From assembly GCF_900230185.1 (NCBI RefSeq), contig NZ_OCSR01000001.1, positions 2,666,001 to 2,730,000 of the forward strand: a stretch of 64,000 bases of DNA, read 5' to 3'. The notes under the pieces are model-generated. The model searched no databases. It saw only the letters and a list, made by a program, of their open reading frames with translations, and was not told the DNA's origin. This DNA comes from Burkholderia sp. OK233 (GTDB lineage: Bacteria; Pseudomonadota; Gammaproteobacteria; Burkholderiales; Burkholderiaceae). Made by a program: the position numbers and the translations under genes. This document shows positions 19,589 to 29,630 of the stretch, piece after piece. Each line of letters starts with the position of its first letter. Positions within the stretch are counted from its first letter, which is position 1.

Positions 19589-19745
19589 TTCTGTCTGTGC
19601 AGCGTCGTACAATTTTGTATAGCGGTTGCGTAAGGCCAGGTGCGTTCGACAGCAAGCGGTGTGCGGTCCTCGATAGCCGCACCCTGTCTTCATGGTTATC
19701 GGGTGAACGAGGCAGCGCGCGGCGAGGTCAGCCGCGTCAAGGGAC

Positions 19746-20852
19746 ATGGATCAGATCGAATGTGTAGTGATCGGCGCTGGCGTCGTCGGTCTTGCCGTGG
19801 CGCGCGCATTGGCGGCGCGCGGGCGCGAGGTGATCGTGCTGGAAGCCGCCGAAGCGATTGGCGTGGGCACCAGCTCGCGCAATAGCGAAGTGATTCACGC
19901 GGGGATCTACTATCCGCGCGGTTCGTTGAAAGCGGCGCTTTGTGTGCGCGGCCGCGAGATGCTCTACGACTACTGCGTCGAGCACAACGTGCCGCATTCG
20001 CGCTGCGGCAAACTGCTGGTCGCCACTTCGCGCAATCAGATTCCTCAGCTCGAAAGCATCATGGCGAAGGGCCGTGAGAACGGTGTGCTCGACCTGATGC
20101 GAATCAGCGGCGACCAGGCGCAAGCGCTCGAACCCGCGCTCGAATGTGTCGAGGCCGTGTTCTCGCCGCAGACGGGCATCGTCGATAGTCACCAGTTGAT
20201 GCTGGCGATTCAGGGCGACGCCGAGCGCGACGGCGCGGTGTGTGCGTTCCATGCGCCGGTCGAGGCGATCGAAGCGAGCAACGGCCGCTTCATCATCAAG
20301 GTGGGCGGCAGCGCGCCGACCACGATCAGCGCCGCCTGCGTGATCAACAGCGCCGGTTTGTACGCGAATGCGCTGGCGCGCACGATTCGCGGCCTCGACG
20401 CGCGGCATGTGCCGCCGCTTTATCTCGCGCGCGGCAACTACTTCAGCATCTCGGGGCGCGCGCCGTTCAGCCGTCTGATCTATCCGATGCCGAACGAAGC
20501 CGGCCTCGGCGTGCATCTGACCATCGATCTCGGCGGTCAGGCGCGTTTCGGTCCCGACGTCGAATGGGTCGATGTAATTAATTACGACGTCGATCCGCGT
20601 CGTGCGGATTCCTTCTACGCGGCGATTCGCGCGTACTGGCCCGCGCTTCCCGACGATGCCTTGCAGCCTGCTTATGCGGGCATTCGTCCGAAGCTTTCCG
20701 GCCCAGGCGAGCCGGCCGCGGATTTCGTGATTCAAGGTCCGGCCGCGCATGGTGTGCGCGGGCTCGTCAATCTGTTCGGTATCGAGTCGCCGGGATTGAC
20801 GGGTTCGCTCGCGATCGCTCAGCGTGTCTGCGAACTGAGTGGGCGTGCTTAA
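19746..20852 (+). CDS. FAD-dependent oxidoreductase, L-2-hydroxyglutarate oxidase (LhgO)-like
   Basis: A 368-residue DAO-superfamily flavoprotein. The FAD site [13 protein letters not shown] begins at residue 10. The family-typical [15 protein letters not shown] (residues about 43-57), [18 protein letters not shown] and C-terminal [16 protein letters not shown] are present. LhgO enzymes oxidise L-2-hydroxyglutarate to 2-oxoglutarate; the exact substrate here is inferred from similarity only. Confidence 0.88.
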   Translation: MDQIECVVIGAGVVGLAVARALAARGREVIVLEAAEAIGVGTSSRNSEVIHAGIYYPRGSLKAALCVRGREMLYDYCVEHNVPHSRCGKLLVATSRNQIPQLESIMAKGRENGVLDLMRISGDQAQALEPALECVEAVFSPQTGIVDSHQLMLAIQGDAERDGAVCAFHAPVEAIEASNGRFIIKVGGSAPTTISAACVINSAGLYANALARTIRGLDARHVPPLYLARGNYFSISGRAPFSRLIYPMPNEAGLGVHLTIDLGGQARFGPDVEWVDVINYDVDPRRADSFYAAIRAYWPALPDDALQPAYAGIRPKLSGPGEPAADFVIQGPAAHGVRGLVNLFGIESPGLTGSLAIAQRVCELSGRA

Positions 20853-21054
20853 TTGTCGCACCCCTCGCGGGGTCATCCCGCTGCTCACGTCATGCGATCA
20901 ACGGGCATTCCGAGCGCGTAACGAGCGCGCGGGGTAGTACCGATTCGGTTATCTCTATCATTTGGGCTGTCACGCGCGACGGCTTCATTGCTATCCTTGG
21001 GGACCGCTGTCATCAGAACGGCGATCAGTTCAATATAAATGGAGTGAGTCCCCC

Positions 21055-21366
21055 ATGAAATCTTCCCGTCGTACGTTTTTGATCACCAGCATTGGTGTGG
21101 TATCCACGTTTGCCCTGTCGCGCCAGGCTTTCGCCGACGCACCGAAGGTCGCCGAGACCGATCCGACCGCACAAGCGCTCGGCTACAAGGCCGACGCGAG
21201 CAAGGTCGACAAGGCCAAGTTCGCGAAATACGCAGCGGGCCAGGACTGCGGCAACTGCAGCTTCTATCAAGGCAAGGCAACCGACCCCTACGCGGGCTGC
21301 CCGATGTTCGCGGGCAAGCAGGTCGCGAGCACGGGTTGGTGCAGCGCATATAACAAGAAGGCCTGA
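21055..21366 (+). CDS. High-potential iron-sulfur protein (HiPIP)
   Basis: A 103-residue precursor with an RR-containing Tat-like signal (KSSRRTFLITS) ending near AFADAPK. The mature part carries the four cluster Cys (DCGNCSFYQG, GCPMF, GWCSAY) that bind one 4Fe-4S cluster. It is a soluble periplasmic electron carrier. A GGAGTGAG ribosome site precedes the ATG at 21055. Confidence 0.95.
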   Translation: MKSSRRTFLITSIGVVSTFALSRQAFADAPKVAETDPTAQALGYKADASKVDKAKFAKYAAGQDCGNCSFYQGKATDPYAGCPMFAGKQVASTGWCSAYNKKA

Positions 21367-21447
21367 TTACGTTTCAACCGCATACAGATTCAGTGTCGCG
21401 GTAAATGCGCCGCAACATTGCGGCGCCGGACTACGGTCCGATCATCG

Positions 21448-21484
21448 AGGCGTCTGCCGCCCTGCGCGACAGACGCCTTTTTGT
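21448..21484 (+). terminator. Terminator downstream of the HiPIP gene
   Basis: AGGCGTCTG/CAGACGCCT stem followed by a run of Ts, about 80 bp after the stop codon. Confidence 0.8.
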
Positions 21485-21639
21485 CGCTTGAAAACAGCTT
21501 GCGCGCTCTTTACACTCCAATGCGATTGCCACGGCGGGCATTATTTTTTCGCTCGCACCAGGGCGCACTAACGCACCCTGAAGCACATCTACGCTGAGAC
21601 GCCGTACCACGCGACATTTTTCGCAGGCTGGAGATTCGA

Positions 21640-22932
21640 ATGGCACCAGCGTCACGGAGCCTCAACACACGCGCCGTCGTGGCGGCTGTGATCGGCAACG
21701 CGCTCGAATGGTACGACTTCACCGTGTTCGGTTTCCTCACGGTGGTGATCGCACAGTTGTTCTTTCCGGCGGAGAACGACTATTCGTCGATGCTGCTGAC
21801 TACCGCAACTTTCGGCGTCGTATTCGTCATGCGGCCGATCGGCGGCATCGTACTTGGACTTTACGCGGATCGCGCGGGACGCAAGGCGGCGCTGTCGCTC
21901 GTCATTGCGCTGATGACGCTCGGCATTCTGCTGCTGGCGATTGCCCCGCCGTATTCGGCGATCGGCATCGGCGCGCCTTTGATGATCGTGCTCGGGCGTC
22001 TGCTGCAGGGCTTTTCCGCCGGTGGCGAATTCGGCAGTTCTACGGCTTTACTGATCGAGGCAGCGCCGTTCTCGAAGCGCGGCTTCTACGGCAGCTTGCA
22101 GATGGCGGGCCAGGCGGCGGCGCTTCTGCTCGGTGCCGTGGTTGGCGCGTTGATCACGCACGGTCTCTCGCCCGAGGCACTGAAGTCATGGGGTTGGCGC
22201 GTACCGTTCATTCTGGGGTTGATCATCGGGCCGATCGGCTTTTATATCCGCCGGCATCTCTCCGATTCGGAAGCCTTCCTGCTTGCGCAAAAGACGGCGC
22301 GGCGCGCGACGCTCGGCGAAGTGTTCAGGAGCCATAGCCGCGACGTGCTGTGTGGGCTCGGCGCGGTGATCGCGCTCACCGTGACGATCTACGTGCTGAT
22401 CAGCTATCTGCCGACCTTTGCGGTCAAGCAACTGAAGTTGCCTTATGCGCAATCCTTTTGCGCGGTGATCGTTGGCAATCTGCTGCTCACCGTGCTCTCC
22501 CCGTTGACGGGCGCTTGGTCAGACAGGATCGGACGCAAGGGACTTTCGCTGTGGTCGCTGGTACTGACGCTCGTGATCATCTATCCACTGTTTGCGTGGC
22601 TCGCGGCGGAGCCGAGCGTGTCCAAACTGATTCTCGTGCAGGCGCTACTGTCGATTGCGCTGTCCGGATACTACGGGCCGTTTGGCGCGTTGATCGCCGA
22701 ACTGTTCCCGGCGAACGTGCGCTCGATCGGGTTATCGCTCGCGTACAACGTCGCGGTGATGCTGTTCGGCGGCTTCGGGCCGTTCGTCGTGACGTGGCTC
22801 ATCAACACCACAGGTTCGCCGCTCGCGCCGATTTACTACGTGATGGGCGGACTGGCGTTGTCGATCGTGGCCGTGGCGTGCATTCCTGGCAAGCGCCATG
22901 CGGATCTCGACGCGCGGCGCAAACCGGCTTGA
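21640..22932 (+). CDS. MFS transporter, metabolite:H+ symporter (MHS) type
   Basis: A 430-residue carrier with 12 hydrophobic segments. The start NALEWYDFTVFGF is the MHS signature shared with ProP, CitA and ShiA. The loop FGVVFVMRPIGGIVLGLYADR and the EFGSSTALLIEAAP region also fit. A GGAG lies before the ATG. Probable substrate is a small carboxylate or betaine; not decidable here. Confidence 0.92.
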   Translation: MAPASRSLNTRAVVAAVIGNALEWYDFTVFGFLTVVIAQLFFPAENDYSSMLLTTATFGVVFVMRPIGGIVLGLYADRAGRKAALSLVIALMTLGILLLAIAPPYSAIGIGAPLMIVLGRLLQGFSAGGEFGSSTALLIEAAPFSKRGFYGSLQMAGQAAALLLGAVVGALITHGLSPEALKSWGWRVPFILGLIIGPIGFYIRRHLSDSEAFLLAQKTARRATLGEVFRSHSRDVLCGLGAVIALTVTIYVLISYLPTFAVKQLKLPYAQSFCAVIVGNLLLTVLSPLTGAWSDRIGRKGLSLWSLVLTLVIIYPLFAWLAAEPSVSKLILVQALLSIALSGYYGPFGALIAELFPANVRSIGLSLAYNVAVMLFGGFGPFVVTWLINTTGSPLAPIYYVMGGLALSIVAVACIPGKRHADLDARRKPA

Positions 22933-22959
22933 GGGTTCAGTCGCTCGGCGCCCGTTCGT

Positions 22960-24480
22960 CTAGCTGCGCGCCTGTATCAACGGCGGCCGTTTGTCGAACC
23001 ACGGCCGCGCCGCTTCGAGTTGCGCGGCCAGTCGCAACAGCGTTGCTTCACCGCCATCACGCGTGGCGAACTGCACACCGACAGGCAACCCACGCGCGTT
23101 CCAGTAGAGTGGCACCGACATCGCCGGTTGTCCGCTCAGATTGAACAACTCCGTGCATCCCGCCCACGCGAACGCCTTGTTCGACGCTTCGGTCAGCAGC
23201 TTCTTCATCAGGGCTTCGAGCGGCATCGCCGTGACGGCGCGCATTTGCATGCGCTCCGCAGAGGTGGGGTGCATTTCGCCAATCTTGATCGGCGCGCCGG
23301 CGAGCGTCGCGCACAGGAGCACGTCGTAGCGGCTCAGCAAATCGGTGAGACGTTCGGTGATGCGACGCTGTTCTTCGAGCGCGCTGGGCAGGCCGCGTTC
23401 GCCGAGTTTGCGGCCGACGTGCGCCATTGCCCACGTCGAGATTTCGAATTCGTCGCGCAGCGGTTTGCGGCCGGTGATGCGATCGGCGTGCAGCACCATG
23501 TCTTCCGCTGTCACGGACCAGAGCATCAGGAACGCATGGCGGACTGCCGCGAAATCGATGCCAAGCGACACCGGTTCGATGTTGTGGCCGAGCGAACTGG
23601 CGAGTTGCGCGGCGTCTTCGAGCGCGGCGCGCGAGTCGGCGGAGAGCGAGGGCGCCAGCATCGAATCGGTGACGTAGGCAATGTTCAGCGGCTTGCATGG
23701 CTCGCGGCTGGCGCCAAGGAAAGTGCCCGGCGCGCCGAGCGGTCTGTCCGCGTTGCCCGCCAGCAGATCGAGCAGCAACGCACTGTCGCGCACGCTGCGC
23801 GATACCGCGTGATCGATGCCGAGCTCACCGACGGCGGCGGTCGGTGTCGCGCGTGGCACACGTCCGCGCGAAGGCTTGAGGCCGAACAGTCCGCAACACG
23901 AAGCGGGAATGCGGATCGAGCCGCCACCGTCCGATGCATGCGCCAGCGGCACGATGCCCGCGGCCACTGCCGCCGCCGCACCGCCGCTCGAGCCGCCAGG
24001 CGTGTGGTCGAGATTCCACGGATTGCGACACGCGCCGAACAATTCGGGCTCCGTATAGGGCATCTGACCGAGTTCGGACGTGCTGGTCTTGGCGAAGATA
24101 TTCAGACCGGCCGCTTTTGCGAGCGCGACGACCGGTGCGTCCTCGGTAGGAATGAAATGGCGATAGTGACGGCTGCCCATCGACATGCGCAGCCCGGCGA
24201 CCGCCGCGCCCAGGTCCTTGATCAGATAGGGCACGCCCGCGAGCGCTGCTTGCGTGCTTTCATCATCCGTATGGTTCGCGCCATTCGCGCGGTTTGCATC
24301 ATCACGCGAGGCACGCTGACGCGCGGCGTCGTAGTCCTTCAGGACGATCGCATTGATCGCGGGATTGACGGCCTCGGTGCGGGAGATCGCGATGTCCAGC
24401 AACTCGCGCGCGCTTGCTTCGCGGCTTCGAACCAGTTCGGCGAGGCCGATGGCGTCATGGGCGAGATAGTCTGATTGCAC
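22960..24480 (-). CDS. Amidase signature family protein
   Basis: A 506-residue hydrolase with the Ser-cisSer-Lys triad. The Lys is in PYLIKDLG (about residue 85), the cis-Ser in [16 protein letters not shown] (about 160) and the nucleophile in [15 protein letters not shown] (about 185). Family members hydrolyse amide bonds in short amides or nylon oligomers. It is convergent with the MFS gene and separated from it by only 27 bp. Confidence 0.93.
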   Translation of the reverse strand: MQSDYLAHDAIGLAELVRSREASARELLDIAISRTEAVNPAINAIVLKDYDAARQRASRDDANRANGANHTDDESTQAALAGVPYLIKDLGAAVAGLRMSMGSRHYRHFIPTEDAPVVALAKAAGLNIFAKTSTSELGQMPYTEPELFGACRNPWNLDHTPGGSSGGAAAAVAAGIVPLAHASDGGGSIRIPASCCGLFGLKPSRGRVPRATPTAAVGELGIDHAVSRSVRDSALLLDLLAGNADRPLGAPGTFLGASREPCKPLNIAYVTDSMLAPSLSADSRAALEDAAQLASSLGHNIEPVSLGIDFAAVRHAFLMLWSVTAEDMVLHADRITGRKPLRDEFEISTWAMAHVGRKLGERGLPSALEEQRRITERLTDLLSRYDVLLCATLAGAPIKIGEMHPTSAERMQMRAVTAMPLEALMKKLLTEASNKAFAWAGCTELFNLSGQPAMSVPLYWNARGLPVGVQFATRDGGEATLLRLAAQLEAARPWFDKRPPLIQARS

Positions 24481-24662
24481 GACGGAGGGACCCTCGCTAT
24501 CGAGTGTTGAATCTGCCGGTTGCCTATGCGCATGATGAACGGCCTGGCTGGACGTCCGGTCGTTTCCGGTTCATCGGTACGCATGGAAGAAGACGACGCG
24601 CCGATGGCACGTCGTCTTCGAGAGAGTAACTCAGGTACAGGTGCGAGTTACGGGCGCCGATC

Positions 24663-24731
24663 AAAGCCGCGAGTGACAGGCGCAAACTACAAGCACAGGT
24701 TAAAGCCGCGAGTGACAGCCGCGAGTTACAG
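24663..24731. repeat. Short direct repeats between the amidase and dienelactone hydrolase genes
   Basis: The 17-mer AAAGCCGCGAGTGACAG occurs at 24663 and 24702, 39 bp apart, and a decayed third copy runs into the stop codon region of the dienelactone hydrolase gene. No function is evident. Confidence 0.6.
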
Positions 24732-25424
24732 CCGCTCACCGAGGAAGGTCAGCGTGCGGCCGTGCGCGAGCGCTGCAGCGGGCTGGTTATACGACGCGCG
24801 GTCCGAGCAGTTGAAGCCGTGATCGGCGTTCGGATAGATATTGAATTCCGCATCGGCGCGGCCGGCGAAGCGCTCCTGAATCTGGCCGACAGCCGACAGC
24901 GGGATATGCGCGTCGAGTTCGCCGTAGTGGAATTGCATCGGCACTTTGATCTTCGCGGCCTGATCGAGTTTGTTCTGGATGCCGCCGCCGTAGTACGCAA
25001 CCGCGCCGTCGAGTGAGCCTTGCGCGGCTGCCAGATACGCGAGCTGGCCGCCGAAGCAGAACCCGATCGCCGCAATCTTGCCGGTCACTTCCGGCATCGC
25101 GCGCAGCGCCGCGGCGGCTGCGCCGATATCAGCTACCGCCTGGTCGACATTGGTCTTTTGCATCAACTCGATGCCTTTCTCGCGATCCGCGCCGTCATAC
25201 GTCAATTCGACGCGCGGCTGCACGCGCCAGAACACGTCTGGGGCGAGCGCGACGTAGCCGTCTTGCGCGTACTGATCCGCGACCGAGCGGATATGGCTGT
25301 TCACGCCGAAGATTTCCTGAATGATGATGACGGCCGGTCCCTTGCCGCCTTTGGGCAGTGCCAGATAGCCGCCGAAACTGTCGTTGCCGACGGGAATGTC
25401 GATCCAGCGGGAAGTCGTGCTCAT
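24726..25424 (-). CDS. Dienelactone hydrolase family protein
   Basis: A 232-residue alpha/beta hydrolase. Landmarks are IIIQEIFGVN, the nucleophile motif GFCFGG (Cys, as in true dienelactone hydrolases), an acidic residue in YGELDAHIP and the catalytic His of NADHGFNC. The ATG at 25424 is favoured over the one four codons upstream because GGAGAG is correctly spaced before it. The substrate may be a lactone from aromatic catabolism, but no such pathway genes are nearby. Confidence 0.9.
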   Translation of the reverse strand: MSTTSRWIDIPVGNDSFGGYLALPKGGKGPAVIIIQEIFGVNSHIRSVADQYAQDGYVALAPDVFWRVQPRVELTYDGADREKGIELMQKTNVDQAVADIGAAAAALRAMPEVTGKIAAIGFCFGGQLAYLAAAQGSLDGAVAYYGGGIQNKLDQAAKIKVPMQFHYGELDAHIPLSAVGQIQERFAGRADAEFNIYPNADHGFNCSDRASYNQPAAALAHGRTLTFLGERL

Positions 25425-25698
25425 GTTGCTCTCCATTTACTCGTGTGTTGATGCGTGGGGGCGGTCTGAATGACTGCCAGAGGCCTGAATGCCTGAGACG
25501 GGCGGTCAGTTTGCCATCAAAAGAAACGGCTTGCAGTGAGGCCGCGCGCTGCCTGACGACGCCCGCCGCGCGGCGATGATCTCGTAAGGCGATTGAAACA
25601 TTCTCGATAATTCATTTCTCCACGCGCGCACGGCTCGGTAGAGTCCAAAGTCCTGGCTCGTCGATGCAGCGAGCGCTTTGCCGGAGAGGGAATCGATC

Positions 25699-26802
25699 AT
25701 GAATGAAGGCAGTTTTGTGACGCCGTTTGCGGCGCGTTTCAAGTTGCGGGTGCCGGTCGTGCAGGCGCCGATGGCCGGCGGCGCGACGACGCCTGCGATG
25801 GTGGCGGCGGTATCGAATGCCGGCGGTCTTGGCTTCCTCGCGGCGGCGGCACTGTCCCCCGAGAAGATCGCGAGCGAAGTCGCGGCGATTCGCGCGCTGA
25901 CGGATCGTCCGTTCGGCGTGAATCTGTTTGTACTGGAGCCGGCCGCGCCGGACGAAGCCACCGTGCGCCACGCGCTCGAAGCAATCGATCCATTGCGCAC
26001 GGACCTCGGTTTGCCACCGGGCCAGCCGCTCGAACGCTATGCGCCGGATTTTCGCGCGCAACTGGAAACGCTGATTGAATTGCGCGTGCCGGTGGCGAGT
26101 TTCACGTTCGGATTGCTCTCCGCCGCCGCCGTTGCCCGTCTGCATGCAAACGGCCTATATGTAATAGGCACCGCGACGCATGTTGCCGAAGGTGTCGCCT
26201 GGCGCGACGTGGGCGCAGACGCAATCGCCGCGCAAGGCGCGGAGGCAGGCGCGCATCGCGGCACCTTTATCGGCGCATTCGAGGAGGCGCTGGTCGGCAC
26301 GATGGCGCTCGTGCCGCAACTCGTCGATGAAACCGGCCTGCCGGTGCTAGCCGCCGGCGGCATCATGGACGGACGCGGCATCGTCGCCGCACTCGCGCTC
26401 GGCGCGCAAGCCGCGGTGATGGGCACTGCGTTCCTCACTTGTCTGGAGAGTGCGGTACCGCAGGCATGGAAAACCCGAGTACGTTCGATGTCCGACACAT
26501 CGACCTCCGTGACGCGCGCGATCACCGGCCGTCATGCGCGCGGCATACGCAATCCGTTGATGCAGCGGTTAAGCGAGTCGACGCAAAAGGTCGCGCCTTA
26601 TCCGGTGCAAAACGCCTTGACGCACGAGTTGCGGCAAACCGCGAGCCGCGCGGATAACGGCGACTATCTGTCTCTATGGTCAGGCCAGGGCGCGCCGCTT
26701 GGCCGCAAGCGTCGGGAAGGCCTCGGCGCCGCCGAACTGGTCGGGCAACTCGAGCAGGAATGGCATGCTGCGGCAGCACGGATCGGCGCGCTCAAACGTT
26801 GA
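25699..26802 (+). CDS. Nitronate monooxygenase (2-nitropropane dioxygenase) family protein
   Basis: A 367-residue FMN-dependent TIM-barrel enzyme. The start VPVVQAPMAGGATTP, the flavin-contact AQGAEAGAHRG (with catalytic His in the family position) and VLAAGGIMDGRGI are diagnostic. GGAGAGGG precedes the ATG. It detoxifies nitronates such as propionate 3-nitronate. The 432 bp after it (26803-27234) hold no gene, only the likely promoter of the binding-protein gene. Confidence 0.92.
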   Translation: MNEGSFVTPFAARFKLRVPVVQAPMAGGATTPAMVAAVSNAGGLGFLAAAALSPEKIASEVAAIRALTDRPFGVNLFVLEPAAPDEATVRHALEAIDPLRTDLGLPPGQPLERYAPDFRAQLETLIELRVPVASFTFGLLSAAAVARLHANGLYVIGTATHVAEGVAWRDVGADAIAAQGAEAGAHRGTFIGAFEEALVGTMALVPQLVDETGLPVLAAGGIMDGRGIVAALALGAQAAVMGTAFLTCLESAVPQAWKTRVRSMSDTSTSVTRAITGRHARGIRNPLMQRLSESTQKVAPYPVQNALTHELRQTASRADNGDYLSLWSGQGAPLGRKRREGLGAAELVGQLEQEWHAAAARIGALKR

Positions 26803-27234
26803 TTTGGCATGGCTCAGACGCGCGTCGCAGCAACTGCGATGCGCTTTGCTTTTACGCATAAAGCCTATTCGAAACATTAACGGTTTAACACGCTAAAAGC
26901 TTTAGGCCGTGCTGTTAGACGATAGGCGAACCTAGCGGAAACCCGCATGGGCTGGTGCTTTCCAGCCTGTCTTTCCAGCCGGAATCGGCTCTTGTTGGAT
27001 AAACGCTATTAGTGTTCATCCCACTTCCTCAAAAAAGTCCCACAATTTAATTTGATGGCCTACACTTGCGCGCAAGTACGGTTTGCCGTCTGCCACAAAC
27101 AGTCCGGTGAACGTGCTGGCCAAGTGCATGAACGATGCAACCGGCGTGGTCGTCCACGGGACTGAGCGACACGTGTAGGGAAGCGGGGGCACAGGGCGAT
27201 TACGTTGTTTTTGGGACCGAAACTGGAGACTTAC

Positions 27235-28380
27235 ATGAACATCAAGATTCAAAAGCTTTTGCCGATCAGCGCTGCGGCCATGTTGTTTGCGTCGTTGGCA
27301 ACGGGCGCGGTGGCGGACGAGGTCGTCAAGATCGGCCATGTTGCACCGTTGACCGGCGGTATCGCTCACCTGGGTAAAGACAACGAAAACGGCGCGCGTC
27401 TGGCTGTTGAAGAAATCAACGCCAAGGGCCTGACGATCGGTGGCCAGAAAATCACGCTTCAACTCGACGCACAAGACGACGCAGCTGACCCGCGTACGGC
27501 TACGCAAGTCGCGCAGAAGCTGGTTGACGATAAAGTCGTCGCAGTGGTCGGCCACTTGAACTCGGGCACCTCGATCCCGGCTTCGAAGATCTATAGCGAT
27601 GCTGGCATCGTGCAGATCTCGCCGTCGGCAACGAACCCGGCTTACACGCAACAAGGTTTCAAGACGACGTACCGCGTCGTGGCGACCGATGCGCAACAAG
27701 GTCCGGCACTGGCTAACTACGCATCCAAGACCATGAAGATGAAGAGCGTCGCAATCGTCGACGACTCGACCGCTTATGGCCAGGGTCTCGCCAACGAATT
27801 CGAGAAGACCGCCAAGTCGCTCGGCATGAACGTGATGTCGCATGATGCGACCAACGACAAGGCTGTCGACTTCCGCGCAATTCTGACGAAGATCAAGGGC
27901 GAAAACCCGGACGCGATCATGTACGGCGGTATGGACGCAACCGGCGGCCCGTTCGCCAAGCAAGCCAAGCAGCTCGGCCTGCGTGCGAAGGTGCTGGCAG
28001 GCGACGGCGTGTGTACCGACAAGCTGTCGGACCTGGCTGGCGATGCAACCGACAACATCGTCTGCTCGGAAGCCGGTATGGCGCTCGAGAAGATGGCTGG
28101 CGGTGCAGCGTTCCTCGCCAAGTATCAGAAGCGTTTCGGTCAGCCGATCCAGATCTACGCTCCGTTCACGTATGACGCTGTGTACATCGTCGTCGACGCT
28201 ATGAAGCGTTCGAACTCGACCGATCCGGCGAAGATCCTGGCAGCAATGCCGGGGACCGACTACAAGGGTGTGATCGGCGAAACCACGTTCGACTCGAAGG
28301 GCGACCTTCAGCACGGCGTGATCTCGCTGTACAACTACAAGGGCGGCAAGAAGACGCTGCTCGACGTAGTGAAGATGTAA
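27235..28380 (+). CDS. Branched-chain amino acid ABC transporter substrate-binding protein (LivK type)
   Basis: A 381-residue periplasmic binding protein with a signal peptide ending near AVADEVVK. Conserved parts include IGHVAPLTGGIAHLGKDNENG, VVGHLNSGTSIPAS and ISPSATNP. No permease or ATPase genes are adjacent, so it is an orphan that probably feeds a transporter encoded elsewhere. Codon use is very regular (GTC, CTG, AAG), suggesting high expression. Two hairpins follow the stop codon. Confidence 0.93.
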   Translation: MNIKIQKLLPISAAAMLFASLATGAVADEVVKIGHVAPLTGGIAHLGKDNENGARLAVEEINAKGLTIGGQKITLQLDAQDDAADPRTATQVAQKLVDDKVVAVVGHLNSGTSIPASKIYSDAGIVQISPSATNPAYTQQGFKTTYRVVATDAQQGPALANYASKTMKMKSVAIVDDSTAYGQGLANEFEKTAKSLGMNVMSHDATNDKAVDFRAILTKIKGENPDAIMYGGMDATGGPFAKQAKQLGLRAKVLAGDGVCTDKLSDLAGDATDNIVCSEAGMALEKMAGGAAFLAKYQKRFGQPIQIYAPFTYDAVYIVVDAMKRSNSTDPAKILAAMPGTDYKGVIGETTFDSKGDLQHGVISLYNYKGGKKTLLDVVKM

Positions 28381-28388
28381 AAACCGCA

Positions 28389-28420
28389 TGACCGAAGACA
28401 GCTTTGTTTGTCTTCGGTCA
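28389..28420 (+). terminator. Hairpin after the binding-protein gene
   Basis: A perfect 12-bp stem (TGACCGAAGACA and complement) with an eight-base T-rich loop. No U tract follows, so it may protect the mRNA end rather than terminate. Confidence 0.6.
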
Positions 28421-28427
28421 AGCAGTT

Positions 28428-28463
28428 AAAAGGCACGCGCGCCGTATGGCTCGCGTGCCTTTT
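28428..28463 (+). terminator. Rho-independent terminator
   Basis: AAAAGGCACGCG/CGCGTGCCTTTT stem followed by CTTTT. It ends the binding-protein transcript before the cupin gene. Confidence 0.85.
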
Positions 28464-28521
28464 CTTTTGGGCGTTTGCATGAGAGGCTGGCGGGTTTGAG
28501 AACATCGTTTGGGAGAGTGCC

Positions 28522-29538
28522 GTGACCACTGTGATCCGTTCGATCGACAACGGCTGGCGCCGCTGGATTGCCGAGAATCTGCTGCTCGACGCACCGCCGC
28601 CTGCCCTGCACGGTGCGCTGGTCGGACATGGTTTCGACCCTGCCGAAGCCGCGCGCGAAATCGAGACGGCGCTCGCGAGTCCTTACTTTGAGGGCGCCGT
28701 GCGTTTGCGCAATCGTTTGCGCAAACGCGAATGGATATTGTCGGTGTACGGCACGCTCAATCGTATGCGCGCTGGAAGCGGTGTGATCGAACGGCGCGAG
28801 CGTTTATCGCGTGACGAGTTCTTTGAGCAGTACTACTTTCAGAACCGGCCGGTCATCATCACCGGCGCTTTCGATTTCTGGCCGGCGCGCACACAGTGGA
28901 ATTTCGGATACTTTCGCGAGCGGTGCGGCGATTGTGAAGTCGAAGTGCAGTTCGGCCGCGAGTCGGATGCGAATTACGAAATCAATCAGCCGAAGCTCAA
29001 GCGCATGATGCGCTTTGCCGATTATGTCGATCTCGTCGAGCGTAGCGGCCCGACTAACGATTTCTACATGACCGCCAATAACACCTCGCAAAATCGCGCG
29101 GCCCTCGCGGCGTTATGGTCAGACGTGCCGACTATCCGCGAATATCTCGATGCCGAGTCGCCCGATACGGGTTTTTTCTGGATGGGGCCGGCAGGAACGA
29201 AGACGCCGTTTCACCATGATCTGACCAATAATTTTATGGCGCAGGTGATCGGCCGCAAACAGATCAAGCTGGTTCCGTTGTGCGATACGCCGCATATGGC
29301 GAACATGCTGCATTGCTATTCGCAGGTGGACGGCAGTGCGATCGACTACGAACGTTTCCCCTCGATGCGCAATGCGCATTTGATCGAATGCACGCTCGGA
29401 CCGGGTGAATTGCTGTTTCTGCCGATCGGCTGGTGGCATTACGTGGAAGGACTCGATGCATCGGTGACGATGACGTTCACCAATTTTCTGCAGCGTAACG
29501 ACTTCTCGCGCGATTACGTGACGTATCACGAGCTGTGA
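28522..29538 (+). CDS. Cupin-like (JmjC/FIH-type, cupin_8) protein
   Basis: 338 residues with a GTG start preceded by GGGAGAG. The cupin_8 domain occupies about residues 90-330. The Fe(II) ligands are visible as HHDLTNN (HxD) near 233 and the distal His in GWWHYVEGLD near 311. The phrase FYMTANN is typical. Relatives are 2-oxoglutarate-dependent oxygenases acting on proteins or small molecules. The first 90 residues are helical and unassigned. Confidence 0.88.
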   Translation: MTTVIRSIDNGWRRWIAENLLLDAPPPALHGALVGHGFDPAEAAREIETALASPYFEGAVRLRNRLRKREWILSVYGTLNRMRAGSGVIERRERLSRDEFFEQYYFQNRPVIITGAFDFWPARTQWNFGYFRERCGDCEVEVQFGRESDANYEINQPKLKRMMRFADYVDLVERSGPTNDFYMTANNTSQNRAALAALWSDVPTIREYLDAESPDTGFFWMGPAGTKTPFHHDLTNNFMAQVIGRKQIKLVPLCDTPHMANMLHCYSQVDGSAIDYERFPSMRNAHLIECTLGPGELLFLPIGWWHYVEGLDASVTMTFTNFLQRNDFSRDYVTYHEL

Positions 29539-29540
29539 TA

Positions 29541-29573
29541 AAAAAACGGCGAGCCGGTTGACCCGGCTCGCCG
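29541..29573 (-). terminator. Terminator of the repeat-rich lipoprotein gene
   Basis: An 11-bp CGGCGAGCCGG stem followed, on the minus strand, by six Ts. On the plus strand Cs follow, so it acts mainly leftward. Confidence 0.75.
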
Positions 29574-29630
29574 CCCCCCTTCGACGCTTGTTTATTTCGC
29601 GTCTTTATTTACTGTCGTTATTCGTATTCG